Assembly (NCBI GenBank): GCA_046297695.1
Contig: JBKBHF010000016.1
Location: 11,711-75,710 of the forward strand
DNA: 64,000 nt
Direction of reading: 5' to 3'
Source of the DNA: Permianibacter sp046297695
Lineage (GTDB): Bacteria > Pseudomonadota > Gammaproteobacteria > Enterobacterales > Permianibacteraceae
Shown here: positions 1-10,571 of the stretch, piece after piece
Layout of the letters: each line of letters starts with the position of its first letter
Numbering within the stretch: the first letter of the stretch is position 1
Notes under the pieces: generated by a model
What the model was told of the DNA's origin: nothing
Database searches by the model: none
What the model saw: only the letters and a program-made list of their open reading frames with translations
Position numbers and translations under genes: made by a program

Positions 1-7
1 AGAACAA

Positions 8-29
8 GGGCGGAAGTTCCGCCCTTTTT
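8..29 (+). terminator. Intrinsic terminator of an upstream gene
   Basis: A GC-rich hairpin (GGGCGG, loop AAGTT, CCGCCC) is followed at once by five T. It would end a plus-strand transcript that enters from left of the window, so a plus-strand gene probably lies just outside it. Confidence 0.7.
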
Positions 30-61
30 GCTGTGTCAGTGCCGGCGTGCAGACGCGAAAG

Positions 62-2092
62 TCAAATCACCGCTGCCAGCTCGGCGCCTTGCCGGATCGC
101 GCGCTTGGCATCGAGCTCAGAGGCAACATCGGCGCCACCGATGACATGCACGGTAATGCCGCGAGCACGCAGCGGTTCCAGCAACTCACGCTGCGACAGC
201 TGACCGGTGCAGTTGATCACATGATCCACTTCCAGACAGCGCAGCGGACCCTGCTCGCCTTCACGGATCCACAGCCCCTGATCATCAATGCGTTCGTAGT
301 TGACGCCGGAAAGCATCTGCACCTGATTCATTTTCAGGCTGGCGCGGTGGATCCAGCCGGTGGTCTTGCCAAGCCCGGCACCCGGTTTGCTCGCCTTGCG
401 CTGGCACATGATGACCTGGCGTGCCGGCTTCAGCGGTTCCGGTTTCGGCAGCACGGCGCCGCGATGCTGATAACCGGCATCAACGCCCCACTCTTTCAGG
501 AAATGCTCGGTATCCGGGGATTTACCTTGTTCCGCTACCAAAAACTCGGCCATATCAAAACCGATACCACCGGCACCGATGATCGCGACCTTCTTGCCGA
601 CCGGTTTCTTGTGCAGCAGCACATCCGGATAGCTCAGCACTTTCGGATGATCGATGCCCGGGATCTCCGGCGTGCGCGGCACCACGCCGGTGGCCAGCAC
701 GACTTCGTCAAAGCCGTTGGCAATCAACTGTTCCGCACTGGCGCGCTGACCAAGGCAAACCGAGACGCCGGTCAATTCCAGTCGCCGTTTGAAATAGCGC
801 AGCGTCTCGTAAAACTCTTCCTTGCCCGGCACCTGCTTGGCAATATTGAGCTGGCCGCCCAATTCCTGCGCGGCTTCGATCAGCGTGACGTCGTGACCGC
901 GTTCGGCGGCATAGGTCGCGAAGCTCATACCGGCCGCACCACCGCCGACGACAGCAATTTTCTTCTTGCGCTGCGCGGTCGCAAAATTCAGTTCGGTTTC
1001 GTAAGCCGCGCGCGGATTGACCAGACAGGTCGCGCGCTTGTGTTGGAACACGTGATCGAGACAGGCCTGATTGCAGCCGATGCAGGTGTTGATTTCATCG
1101 GCGCGGTTCATGCTCGCCTTGCGGACAAAATCGGCATCGGCGAGCAGCGGCCGCGCCATCGACACCATGTCGGCATCACCTCGGGCCAGAATGTCTTCGG
1201 CCACTTCCGGCGTGTTGATCCGGTTGGTGGTAATCAGCGGCAGGTTGACTTCACCTTTCAGCTTGCGAGTGACCCAGGTAAAGGCGCCGCGCGGCACCAT
1301 GGTCGCGATGGTCGGCACTCGCGCTTCGTGCCAGCCAATGCCGGTGTTGATGATCGTCGCACCGGCTTTTTCAATGGCTTTGGCGAGCTGCACGACTTCG
1401 CCCCAGCTCTGGCCATCCGGCACCAAATCGAGCATCGACAGGCGATAGATGATGATGAAATTCGGGCCGACTTTTTCCCGCATCCGCCGGACAATCTCGA
1501 CCGGGAAACGCATCCGGTTTTCGTAGGAGCCGCCCCACTCGTCGGTGCGCTGGTTGGTGCGTGCGCAGAGGAATTGGTTGATGAGATAGCCTTCCGAGCC
1601 CATCACCTCGACGCCGTCATAACCGGCACGCTGGGCCAGGACCGCGCAGTTGACGTAATCCTTGATGGTCTTCTCGACGCCACGGCGCGACAGCGCCCAG
1701 GGCTTGAATGGCGTGATCGGCGACTGGATCTTGCTCGGCGCGACCTGCAGCGGGTGGTAGCTGTACCGACCACCGTGCAGGATCTGCAGCGCAATGCGGC
1801 CACCGGCCTTGTGCACGGCATCGGTGACGATGCGGTGCTTACCGACCTGCCAGGGCCAGCTCAGCTGGGCACCGAACGGCGCCAGCCGGCCAGCGAGGTT
1901 CGGCGCAATGCCGCCGGTGACAATCAAACTGACCCCACCGCGCGCCCGCTCGGCATAAAAAGCGGCCATCTTCTCAAAGCCGCCCTTTTCTTCTTCAAGG
2001 CCGGTATGCATCGAACCCATCAAGACCCGGTTCGGCAAGGTACAAAAGCCCAGGTTCAGCGGCGCCAGCAGATTGGGGTAAGCAGCAGTCAT
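62..2092 (-). CDS. fadH: NADPH-dependent 2,4-dienoyl-CoA reductase
   Basis: Reduces 2,4-dienoyl-CoA so that unsaturated fatty acids can enter beta-oxidation; a cytoplasmic flavoprotein with FMN, FAD and a 4Fe-4S cluster. The 676 residues match the family's usual length (E. coli about 672). An N-terminal old-yellow-enzyme barrel begins with YPNLLAPLNLG, followed by a cysteine cluster (CIGCNQAC, then a fourth Cys before LVNP) and C-terminal FAD and NADPH Rossmann motifs (VVGGGAAGMS and IIGAGGIGFD). The open frame extends 81 codons further upstream, but ATG at 2092 aligns with family N-termini. It is divergent from sppA and monocistronic as far as can be seen. Confidence 0.93.
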   Translation of the reverse strand: MTAAYPNLLAPLNLGFCTLPNRVLMGSMHTGLEEEKGGFEKMAAFYAERARGGVSLIVTGGIAPNLAGRLAPFGAQLSWPWQVGKHRIVTDAVHKAGGRIALQILHGGRYSYHPLQVAPSKIQSPITPFKPWALSRRGVEKTIKDYVNCAVLAQRAGYDGVEVMGSEGYLINQFLCARTNQRTDEWGGSYENRMRFPVEIVRRMREKVGPNFIIIYRLSMLDLVPDGQSWGEVVQLAKAIEKAGATIINTGIGWHEARVPTIATMVPRGAFTWVTRKLKGEVNLPLITTNRINTPEVAEDILARGDADMVSMARPLLADADFVRKASMNRADEINTCIGCNQACLDHVFQHKRATCLVNPRAAYETELNFATAQRKKKIAVVGGGAAGMSFATYAAERGHDVTLIEAAQELGGQLNIAKQVPGKEEFYETLRYFKRRLELTGVSVCLGQRASAEQLIANGFDEVVLATGVVPRTPEIPGIDHPKVLSYPDVLLHKKPVGKKVAIIGAGGIGFDMAEFLVAEQGKSPDTEHFLKEWGVDAGYQHRGAVLPKPEPLKPARQVIMCQRKASKPGAGLGKTTGWIHRASLKMNQVQMLSGVNYERIDDQGLWIREGEQGPLRCLEVDHVINCTGQLSQRELLEPLRARGITVHVIGGADVASELDAKRAIRQGAELAAVI

Positions 2093-2230
2093 GACTCGTC
2101 GGACCATTTGAAAGGTTCCGGCAAGTGTAGGGAGCGACGGCGCGACCGGCAAGCTCCCCAAGCTATTCCCGGCGCAATAGCTGCTTACAAATGGCAGACA
2201 CCCTGATACAGGGAGAAACCCAAGCGGTGT

Positions 2231-2253
2231 CAGGTACTTAGCAGTAAGACCTG
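2231..2253. promoter_or_regulatory. Imperfect inverted repeat in the fadH-sppA divergent region
   Basis: CAGGT-A-CTTA and TAAG-ACCTG are arms separated by GCAG, with one bulged A. It lies in the 285-base gap between the divergent starts of fadH and sppA and could be an operator. It does not resemble the FadR or PsrA consensus sites that I know. No good -35/-10 pair was found beside it. Confidence 0.2.
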
Positions 2254-2377
2254 CGCCATCGTGCGAGGCATTGACCGTACGCTCTGGCCGGTCCGGGTCC
2301 GACTCCTTACACTTGGCCCCCCTGCCCGTGGCCATGACGGCCCGGCCGGTCTGTATCGTTCAACCCTCGAGAGTGTC

Positions 2378-4240
2378 ATGGAAAAGAAGCGTCGTAGCTT
2401 TCCGGTTCGTGCCCTGATCGCAAGCTGGCGGTTCATCAACAACGCCCGCCGTGCGTTCATGAACCTGTTGTTTGTGCTGTTCGTCGTGTTTGTCCTGTCG
2501 GCCGTGTTTGGCGACAAGGGTCCGCGGGTCGAAACCGGTAGTGCGCTGGTGCTGAAACCAGCCGGCTTCATCGTCGAGCAAGCCGAAAACCCGACCCCAG
2601 TCGAAGCCATCATGGGCGATCTGTCAGACGATCGGCCGCCGCAAACCGAGCTGCGCGATCTGTTGACCGCCATCCGTGAAGGCGCCAAAGACGAGCGCAT
2701 CAAGATTCTGGTGATCGACACCAGCGAGCTGATGGGCGTCGGCCCATCCAAACTGGTTGAACTGCGCGACGCCATCGCCGAATTCAAACAAGCTGGCAAG
2801 AAAGTGCTGGCCCGTGGCGATTGGTACAGCCAGGCCGGCTACTACCTCGCTGCGCAAGCCGATGAGGTTTACCTCGACAGCTACGGCGCCATCGACATCG
2901 ACGGTTTCAATCACACCCGCACCTTCTTCAAGGGCGCGTTGGAGCGATTCGGCGTCAAGATGCACGTGTTCAAGGTCGGCACCTACAAATCGGCCGTTGA
3001 ACCGTACATCCGTGATGACATGTCACCGGAAGCCAAAGCCAATGCCGAGCAATGGCTGAACGTGCTGTGGAACGGCTACAAGACCGACGTTGCCGCCGCG
3101 CGCAAGCTGCAACCGGAACAAATTCAACAATACGCCGACAACATGAGCAGCCTGCTGCAGGCTGAACAGGGTGATCTGGCAAAAGTCGCGCAAACCGCCG
3201 GCCTCATCAACGGTTTTAAAACCCGGATCGAGTGGGAAGATTATCTGCGCGAGCTGGTGGGTGAAGACCACAAAGGCGAAACTTTCAAGCAGGTCGATGC
3301 CGTCGCCTATGCCTCGCTGTTCGAACGGCCGAAGCTGCCGGGTGAAAGCAGCGTCGGCATCATCGTCGCGCAAGGCGAAATCGTCGACGGTGAAGCACCG
3401 GTCGGCATGAGCGGTGGTGACAGCGTTGCCCAGCTGATCCGCGATGCCCGTGAAGACGAATCGATCAAGGCCATCGTGCTGCGCGTTGACAGCCCTGGGG
3501 GTTCGGCGTTTGCATCGGAAGTGATTCGGCGCGAGCTCGAAGCGACCCAGAAAGCCGGCAAACCGGTCGTGGTCAGCATGAGTTCGGTCGCCGCATCCGG
3601 CGGTTACTGGATCAGTGCAACGGCCGATGAAATTGTCGCCAGCCCCTGGACCATTACCGGCTCAATCGGCATCTTCGGCATGTTCCCAACCGTCGAAGCA
3701 CTCGCCAATGAATACGGCATCCATCGCGATGGCGTTGGCACCACCAAGCTCGCCGGCGCGTTTGATCTGGCCCGTCCGCTGAACCCGGAACTGGGCGCGA
3801 TCATCCAGCAGGCGATCAACCACGGTTATGAGCGTTTCCTCGGCCTGGTCGCCAATGGCCGCAAGAAAACCCGCGACGAAGTCGATGCCATTGCCCAGGG
3901 TCGGGTCTGGGCGGGCAGCGACGCGCTGGGTCACGGTCTGGTCGACAAGCTCGGCACCTTGGACGATGCGGTCAAATCGGCAGCCGAACGCGCCAAGCTT
4001 GGCGACAAGTACACTGTTCGTTATGTCGAGAAGCCGCTGACGCCGATGCAGGCCTTCGTCAAAGGCTTCAGCGCTCATGCAGTAGCCGTGCTGCCGGAAA
4101 GCTGGTTCGCAGCGCCGCAACACAAATTGCCAAGCCCGCTGCTGATGCAAGCCAAGCTCGCGGCCAAACAGGCCAAGGATCTGCTCGAAATGAACGATCC
4201 GAATCACGCTTATGCGCACTGCCTGTGTGAAGTGCAGTAA
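2378..4240 (+). CDS. sppA: Signal peptide peptidase SppA, 67K type
   Basis: A membrane-anchored serine/lysine protease that degrades cleaved signal peptides on the periplasmic face. The 620 residues equal the long tandem-domain form (E. coli 618). An N-terminal membrane anchor (FMNLLFVLFVVFVLSAVF) is followed by two SppA domains. The catalytic Lys is probably Lys204 in TYKSAVEP and the nucleophile Ser407 in AASGGYW. ATG at 2378 was chosen because the positively charged MEKKRR precedes the anchor; the frame runs 39 codons further upstream. It converges on the helicase gene across a shared terminator. Confidence 0.93.
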   Translation: MEKKRRSFPVRALIASWRFINNARRAFMNLLFVLFVVFVLSAVFGDKGPRVETGSALVLKPAGFIVEQAENPTPVEAIMGDLSDDRPPQTELRDLLTAIREGAKDERIKILVIDTSELMGVGPSKLVELRDAIAEFKQAGKKVLARGDWYSQAGYYLAAQADEVYLDSYGAIDIDGFNHTRTFFKGALERFGVKMHVFKVGTYKSAVEPYIRDDMSPEAKANAEQWLNVLWNGYKTDVAAARKLQPEQIQQYADNMSSLLQAEQGDLAKVAQTAGLINGFKTRIEWEDYLRELVGEDHKGETFKQVDAVAYASLFERPKLPGESSVGIIVAQGEIVDGEAPVGMSGGDSVAQLIRDAREDESIKAIVLRVDSPGGSAFASEVIRRELEATQKAGKPVVVSMSSVAASGGYWISATADEIVASPWTITGSIGIFGMFPTVEALANEYGIHRDGVGTTKLAGAFDLARPLNPELGAIIQQAINHGYERFLGLVANGRKKTRDEVDAIAQGRVWAGSDALGHGLVDKLGTLDDAVKSAAERAKLGDKYTVRYVEKPLTPMQAFVKGFSAHAVAVLPESWFAAPQHKLPSPLLMQAKLAAKQAKDLLEMNDPNHAYAHCLCEVQ

Positions 4241-4283
4241 GCGTATTTGACGTGCTCCGCTGCCGCGCTTTGCCGGTAGCGGA

Positions 4284-4320
4284 CAAACAAAAACGGCAGC
4301 CAATGGCTGCCGTTTTTGTT
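4284..4320. terminator. Bidirectional terminator between sppA and the helicase gene
   Basis: A hairpin with stem ACGGCAGCC/GGCTGCCGT and loop AAT is flanked by an A run on the left and TTTTTGTT on the right, so it can end both the plus-strand sppA transcript and the minus-strand helicase transcript. Confidence 0.85.
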
Positions 4321-4336
4321 GCTGCTGATTCCGGTA

Positions 4337-6214
<1,878 letters not shown>

Positions 6215-6419
6215 TTTTCCTGCCCCAACGGGGCGCAAACGGCAGCCATGGCCGCTGCAGACCGGTTTGTTCAAGACGAAACGTTCCGAAGCGAGGAAAT
6301 TTTCGCCAAACAAAAGCCTGCCGAGCCGCGTATTACGCGGTAGCCACTGCCTTACATCAGTTAATGTGTCAGCCGGAACCGGGCATCGGCCCACGCCTCT
6401 GCATCAGCAGAGCGGACCA

Positions 6420-6570
6420 CCCGCAACTTGGCGAAAACACGTCGTGCCGCCAAGCCGGATACCTGCAGGGATCAGGTCAGGTTCGAGGAACCGGACCCTG
6501 GCGCGAAGTCGCGCTCGCAGGAGGAGGATTGGTGAGGCTCATACCCGCTGCGGTTTTGATGCCCCGCAAC
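6420..6570 (-). other. Structured leader or small RNA upstream of the helicase gene
   Basis: About 500 bases separate the helicase start from ansA. This part holds a run of hairpins: CTTGGCG/CGCCAAG (6427-6433 and 6448-6454), CAGGG..GGTTC-GAG-GAACC..CCCTG (6466-6500) and GCGCG-AAGT-CGCGC (6501-6514). It could be a long 5' leader of the helicase mRNA, as is common in cold-inducible DEAD-box genes, or an independent RNA on either strand. I could not match it to a known RNA family. Confidence 0.35.
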
Positions 6571-6756
6571 AAGGGCGCGAACTATAGGGGCTGACCGGGT
6601 AAAAAGCGAGCGATTTTTGACGTCGGCCGGCCGAAAAGGCAATTTTCACCAGATCTGTACCAGTTGCGAGCATTTGCGCGGAGCAACTGGCCCGATCGTT
6701 CCGGATAGACCGGCCCGGCTACAATAGCGACCATCTTTCCCCTACCCGCTCCCGCC

Positions 6757-7770
6757 ATGACCCGTTCCGTCTATATCGCCCACACCGGCGGCACCATCGG
6801 CATGAAGAAAACCGCCAACGGCTACGCCCCGGTGCGCGGCTACCTCGATGAAGTGATCCGGAACATGCCGGAATTTGCTCGTGACGAGATGCCACGGGTG
6901 GTCGTGCGCGAATTCGAAACGCTGATCGATTCCTCCGACATGACGCCATCGGAATGGTGGCGCATTGCCCAGGACATCCGCGATCACTATGACCAGTTCG
7001 ACGGCTTCGTGATCCTGCACGGCACCGACACCATGGCTTACACCGCGTCGGCGCTGTCGTTCATGCTCGAAGATCTGGCCAAGCCGGTCATCGTTACCGG
7101 CTCGCAGATCCCGATGTGCGAATTGCGCACCGATGGCCGCGACAACCTGATCAGCGCCGTGCTGCTCGCCGCCAACTACGACATCCCGGAAGTCTGTCTG
7201 TATTTCCACGACCGGCTTTATCGCGGCAACCGCGCGCAGAAGGTCGATGCCAATGGCTTCCATGCTTTTGACTCACCGAACTTTCCACCGCTGGCCGAAG
7301 TCGGCATCTCGATCGACATCAACCGTTCACTGCTGCTGCCAGGACCGAACAAACCATTGCGGGTGCAGGAACTGAATCCGCCGATGGTGGGAACCATTTC
7401 GCTGTTCCCGGGTATAAACGCCGGCATCATCGAAAACTTCCTGAAGCCGCCGTTGCAGGGTCTGATCCTGCAAAGCTACGGCAGCGGCAATGCGCCGTCG
7501 AAAAACACCGAGCTCTTGCGGGTATTGCAGGAAGCCAGCGATCGCGGCGTCATCGTGGTCAACTGCACCCAGTGCTACCGCGGTCTTGTTGACATGAACA
7601 CCTATGAATGCGGCCGTGTGCTGATGCAGCACGGCGTGATCAGCGGTTACGACATGACCCGGGAAGCGGCACTGACAAAACTGTATTACCTGTTTTCGCT
7701 CGGCCTCAACACCAGTGAAATCAAGAAACGGATGCAACAAAATCTGCGTGGAGAACTGACGCTTGATTGA
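6757..7770 (+). CDS. ansA: L-asparaginase I, cytoplasmic type
   Basis: Hydrolyses asparagine to aspartate and ammonia. The 337 residues match the type I cytoplasmic enzyme (E. coli AnsA 338), with no signal peptide. Both asparaginase signatures are present: HTGGTIG near residue 11 with the first catalytic Thr, and HGTDTMAYTASAL near residue 88 with the second Thr-Asp pair; a conserved GSQIPM follows. TACAAT at 6720-6725 is a possible -10 with no good -35. No strong Shine-Dalgarno precedes the ATG. Its last 8 bases overlap the next gene, so the two are probably co-expressed. Confidence 0.93.
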   Translation: MTRSVYIAHTGGTIGMKKTANGYAPVRGYLDEVIRNMPEFARDEMPRVVVREFETLIDSSDMTPSEWWRIAQDIRDHYDQFDGFVILHGTDTMAYTASALSFMLEDLAKPVIVTGSQIPMCELRTDGRDNLISAVLLAANYDIPEVCLYFHDRLYRGNRAQKVDANGFHAFDSPNFPPLAEVGISIDINRSLLLPGPNKPLRVQELNPPMVGTISLFPGINAGIIENFLKPPLQGLILQSYGSGNAPSKNTELLRVLQEASDRGVIVVNCTQCYRGLVDMNTYECGRVLMQHGVISGYDMTREAALTKLYYLFSLGLNTSEIKKRMQQNLRGELTLD

Positions 7771-9235
7771 TGCGCTGCGATGCTCGCTCATCCTGCTCGG
7801 GAGCAGTCTGCTGGCCGTCGCCGCGGCCCAACCGACACCCGCACCGGACTGGCAATTTCGCTGCGCCGCCAATGAACCGGGCAGCGCCCAGTTGATCACG
7901 CCACCGCAGCGCGGTCTGCCGGCGCTTCCCGCGCTACGCTACGAATGCTATACCAGCCCGGATGGTCAAGCGGTATTGACGGCGCAAGCTGGCGGCCAGC
8001 ATGAACAAACGGTGTTGCTTATCCACGGTCTTGGTACGTCAGGGCATCATGATTGGCGCGAAACCATTCCGGTATTGGCGCAGCGCTATCACGTGCTGGC
8101 GATCGATTTGCCCGGCTTTGGTGGTTCGCCGGCGCTGCCACAGGGCTACGCGTTTGAGCCGCTGGCGCGCCTGCTCGAACAAACGCTGCAGCACTATGCG
8201 GTTGGGCCGGCCATCGTCATGGGTCATTCGCTCGGTGGCGCGATTGCACTCGATTTTGCCCATCGTCACCCGGCCCAGCTCGAACGGCTGATTCTGGTCG
8301 ATGTGGCCGGCGTGCTGCAGAAACAGGTGTTTGCCAACCATATCGCGCAATGGCCGCTGCCACATCAAGTGGGTTTGCCGCCATTGGACCGCGTACTCGG
8401 TCACCTCGGCCGGCATGCTGATCGGGTCAAACGCAACGTCCTGAACTGGCCGGAACAACTGTTCGATCTGAGCGGTATGTTGCGCGCCAATCCGGCATTA
8501 CGGGCCTTGATTCTGCGCGATCAAGTCATGGTCGATGCGGCGCTGGGCTTGGTAGAAAACGATTTCTCGCAGGCAATTCGCAACACCCGCACGGCCACCT
8601 TCATTCTCTGGGGCAGTGACGATCAGGTGACCCCGGTGCGCACCGGTCGGCTGCTGGCCGGCCGGATGCCGAACGCACGGCTCTATCTGGTGCCGGGCGC
8701 CCGCCATGTCCCGATGCTGGAAGCGCCCGGTGAGTTTCATCGCCTGCTCGGCGATGCCTTGCTGATGCCTACCCAGCCGAATGCGCTGGCACTGAAAAAG
8801 CCACTGGCAAGCTCACTCGCTACCGCGCCAGTGCAGCAATGCGCGCAGCAAACATCCGGACGCTATACCGGAGCAATCCAGCGGCTGGCGCTGAACAGCT
8901 GTCACGGCATTCACATTGAGGATGCCGAGATCGGAGAACTGGTGCTGCAGAATTCGTCAGCGGAACTGACCAACGTGGTCATACGCTCGAACGAAACGGC
9001 TATCACGGCCAATCAGTCAATGCTGATTGGCACTGCGATCACTGTCAGCGGCAAGACCGCCATTGCAAGCGATGGCAGCCATTTCGATCTGGCCGGTGCC
9101 ACGCTGATTGGCAAGGAAACGGTGGCCCGGGTTCTGACCGATAGCATGTTCTACCTGTCGGTCAGCGAGTGGCAGCGCGGCAACAGCCGCCAGGATCGCC
9201 ACGAAGTGCTGCGGCTGACCGCAGGCAGCTACTGA
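7763..9235 (+). CDS. Secreted alpha/beta hydrolase fused to a C-terminal beta-helix-like domain
   Basis: 490 residues with a signal-peptide-like start (LILLGSSLLAVAAA). The alpha/beta hydrolase core spans about residues 65-330: oxyanion region LLIHGLGTSG, nucleophile elbow GHSLGG with Ser156, acid in WGSDDQVTP and His in GARHVPM. The last roughly 130 residues are different: short hydrophobic strands with Asn, Ser and Thr turns, as in a right-handed beta-helix. The TTG start at 7763 overlaps ansA by 8 bases and sits 9 bases after a GGAG; no in-frame ATG is better placed. Substrate unknown; export to the periplasm or beyond is inferred. Confidence 0.75.
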   Translation: MIDALRCSLILLGSSLLAVAAAQPTPAPDWQFRCAANEPGSAQLITPPQRGLPALPALRYECYTSPDGQAVLTAQAGGQHEQTVLLIHGLGTSGHHDWRETIPVLAQRYHVLAIDLPGFGGSPALPQGYAFEPLARLLEQTLQHYAVGPAIVMGHSLGGAIALDFAHRHPAQLERLILVDVAGVLQKQVFANHIAQWPLPHQVGLPPLDRVLGHLGRHADRVKRNVLNWPEQLFDLSGMLRANPALRALILRDQVMVDAALGLVENDFSQAIRNTRTATFILWGSDDQVTPVRTGRLLAGRMPNARLYLVPGARHVPMLEAPGEFHRLLGDALLMPTQPNALALKKPLASSLATAPVQQCAQQTSGRYTGAIQRLALNSCHGIHIEDAEIGELVLQNSSAELTNVVIRSNETAITANQSMLIGTAITVSGKTAIASDGSHFDLAGATLIGKETVARVLTDSMFYLSVSEWQRGNSRQDRHEVLRLTAGSY

Positions 9236-9337
9236 AGGTAAAACTCGCGAAGCCTTTTTGGAAAAGCAGATCGGGGAATGCTGTTTTGAAAAGAACTTTT
9301 GAACCAGATCGGCCCAGCGTGAACGGCTTCAATCCGA
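9236..9337. other. Short convergent gap, nothing recognised
   Basis: About 100 bases between two convergent genes. I see no convincing terminator hairpin, promoter or repeat. Confidence 0.5.
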
Positions 9338-9613
9338 TTATTGCAGCGTGATCTTGAATGTCGCCTGGGCGGCTTCGAGCCGCTCTTTCTCGCTGTCGCA
9401 GAGAAAGCGCATCTCGCCGTTTTCATCGATCGTATAGGCCTCGGCCCGATCCGGCTGATAACGGGCCTGCCACAGCATCAGCGCCTCGATGATGGTTTCC
9501 CGCTGAGCATCGCTGAGCCGGACGCCGTCCGGCCATTTACCGAGTTCAACGGCACGGGTCAACTTTTCCCGAATCTCGGGCGTCATGCTGGCAATCAGCT
9601 GGTCTACCGTCAT
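9338..9613 (-). CDS. YeaC-like DUF1315 family protein
   Basis: A 91-residue cytoplasmic protein of unknown function. The segment AVELGKWPDGVRLSDAQ followed by LWQARY is the hallmark of the E. coli YeaC/DUF1315 family. A good ribosome-binding site, AGGAG, lies 6 bases before the ATG at 9613. It converges with the hydrolase gene and is divergent from the binding-protein gene. Confidence 0.85.
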   Translation of the reverse strand: MTVDQLIASMTPEIREKLTRAVELGKWPDGVRLSDAQRETIIEALMLWQARYQPDRAEAYTIDENGEMRFLCDSEKERLEAAQATFKITLQ

Positions 9614-9767
9614 GGCAGCTCCTGTCTATGCATAGTTGCCATCCCCAAGCTCGGAATGGCCCGCTATCCGCGATGGCAAAGCGGCGCGCATTCTAGCAAA
9701 TGCCAGCGCCAGCGCGCTGCAACAAGCCAGCTTGGCCTACACTCAAGGCGGACGACGGAGATATCCG

Positions 9768-10559
9768 ATGCGAATCTGGTTGGGTTTGTTGTTACTGCTT
9801 GGCGCCAGTGCAGCCTTGGCCGAGCCGCGTCTGGTACGTGCATGCGATAACGATCAGGACTATCCGCCATTTCGCTGGCAACACACCAATGCTGACGGCC
9901 AACTCGAAGTCCATGGTCTCGGCTACAGCCTGCTCCGGCACATTCTTGCCAAACACGGTTGGCGACTGGAACTGGAGCTGTTGCCGATCAAGCGCTGCCT
10001 GCGCGAAGTCGAGCACGGCCAACGCTTTCAGCTGCTGGTCAGCAGCAGCTACAACGCCGACCGGGCAAAACGCTATCGCCTGACCGAGCCCTATGACTAC
10101 GTCAGCTTCCACGCGTTTTATTTGCGGCAACGGTTTCCGGATGCGGCGCCGGTCAGCAAGAAAGCGGACCTGGCCAAATGGCGTGTCTGCGGCATCGCCG
10201 GCCATAATTTTGCGATGTTTGATTTGAAGCCGGAACAGATCGACACCGGCCCGGAAAATTTCGCGGCAGCGTTTCAGTTGCTGCGCGCGGGTCGCTGCGA
10301 TGTTTTTCCGTACAACTTCCAGTCCATCGAAGCCTTGTCACTGATCGGTCAGGACATACTCGGCACCGGCGAATTTGCCAGTGCCGAAATCGAAGACGTT
10401 CCCCACGGGCAAATCTTGATGCTGATCTCGCGCAACCACCGCAACAGCATTGTCTTGAAGAAAATCATCGACAGCGAGCTGAATGCCATGGCGGCATCCG
10501 GGGAACTGGCGCGTTTTCGCCAACAGTTCTACGACGAACACCGTCCGGTTTCGCCGTAA
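9768..10559 (+). CDS. Periplasmic solute-binding protein, family 3
   Basis: 263 residues with a typical signal peptide (MRIWLGLLLLLGASAALA) and a mature start EPRLVRACDNDQDYPPF that resembles amino-acid-type ABC substrate-binding proteins. Features of the fold include the segment after YRLTEPYDYVSFHAFYL and a C-terminal FRQQFYDEH. No permease or ATPase gene is adjacent, so it may work with a distant transporter or as a stand-alone sensor-like binding protein. ATG 9768 was chosen because the signal peptide starts there and ACGGAG lies upstream; the frame is open 44 codons earlier. Ligand unknown. Confidence 0.8.
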   Translation: MRIWLGLLLLLGASAALAEPRLVRACDNDQDYPPFRWQHTNADGQLEVHGLGYSLLRHILAKHGWRLELELLPIKRCLREVEHGQRFQLLVSSSYNADRAKRYRLTEPYDYVSFHAFYLRQRFPDAAPVSKKADLAKWRVCGIAGHNFAMFDLKPEQIDTGPENFAAAFQLLRAGRCDVFPYNFQSIEALSLIGQDILGTGEFASAEIEDVPHGQILMLISRNHRNSIVLKKIIDSELNAMAASGELARFRQQFYDEHRPVSP

Positions 10560-10571
10560 CCCGGCGCGTGC

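Noticed and set aside
47..2206. Long open frame antisense to fadH
   Set aside because: It has no family resemblance and the opposite strand encodes a complete FadH; high GC keeps antisense frames open. The same holds for the long antisense frames over the helicase, acyl-CoA dehydrogenase, oxidoreductase, sucABCD, sdhA, gltX and speB genes.
6466..6500. SRP RNA (4.5S) core on the plus strand because of CAGGTCAGG
   Set aside because: The GGAA tetraloop and the AGCAGCC side of domain IV do not follow; the sequence instead folds as a simple hairpin.
6461..6540. TPP-riboswitch-like sequence on the minus strand (CGAACCTGACCTGATCC)
   Set aside because: The GAACCTGA...CTGATCC similarity is present with a CCTGA duplication, but the CTGAGA element and the closing CG-AGGGA element are missing, and the downstream gene is a helicase, not a thiamine gene.
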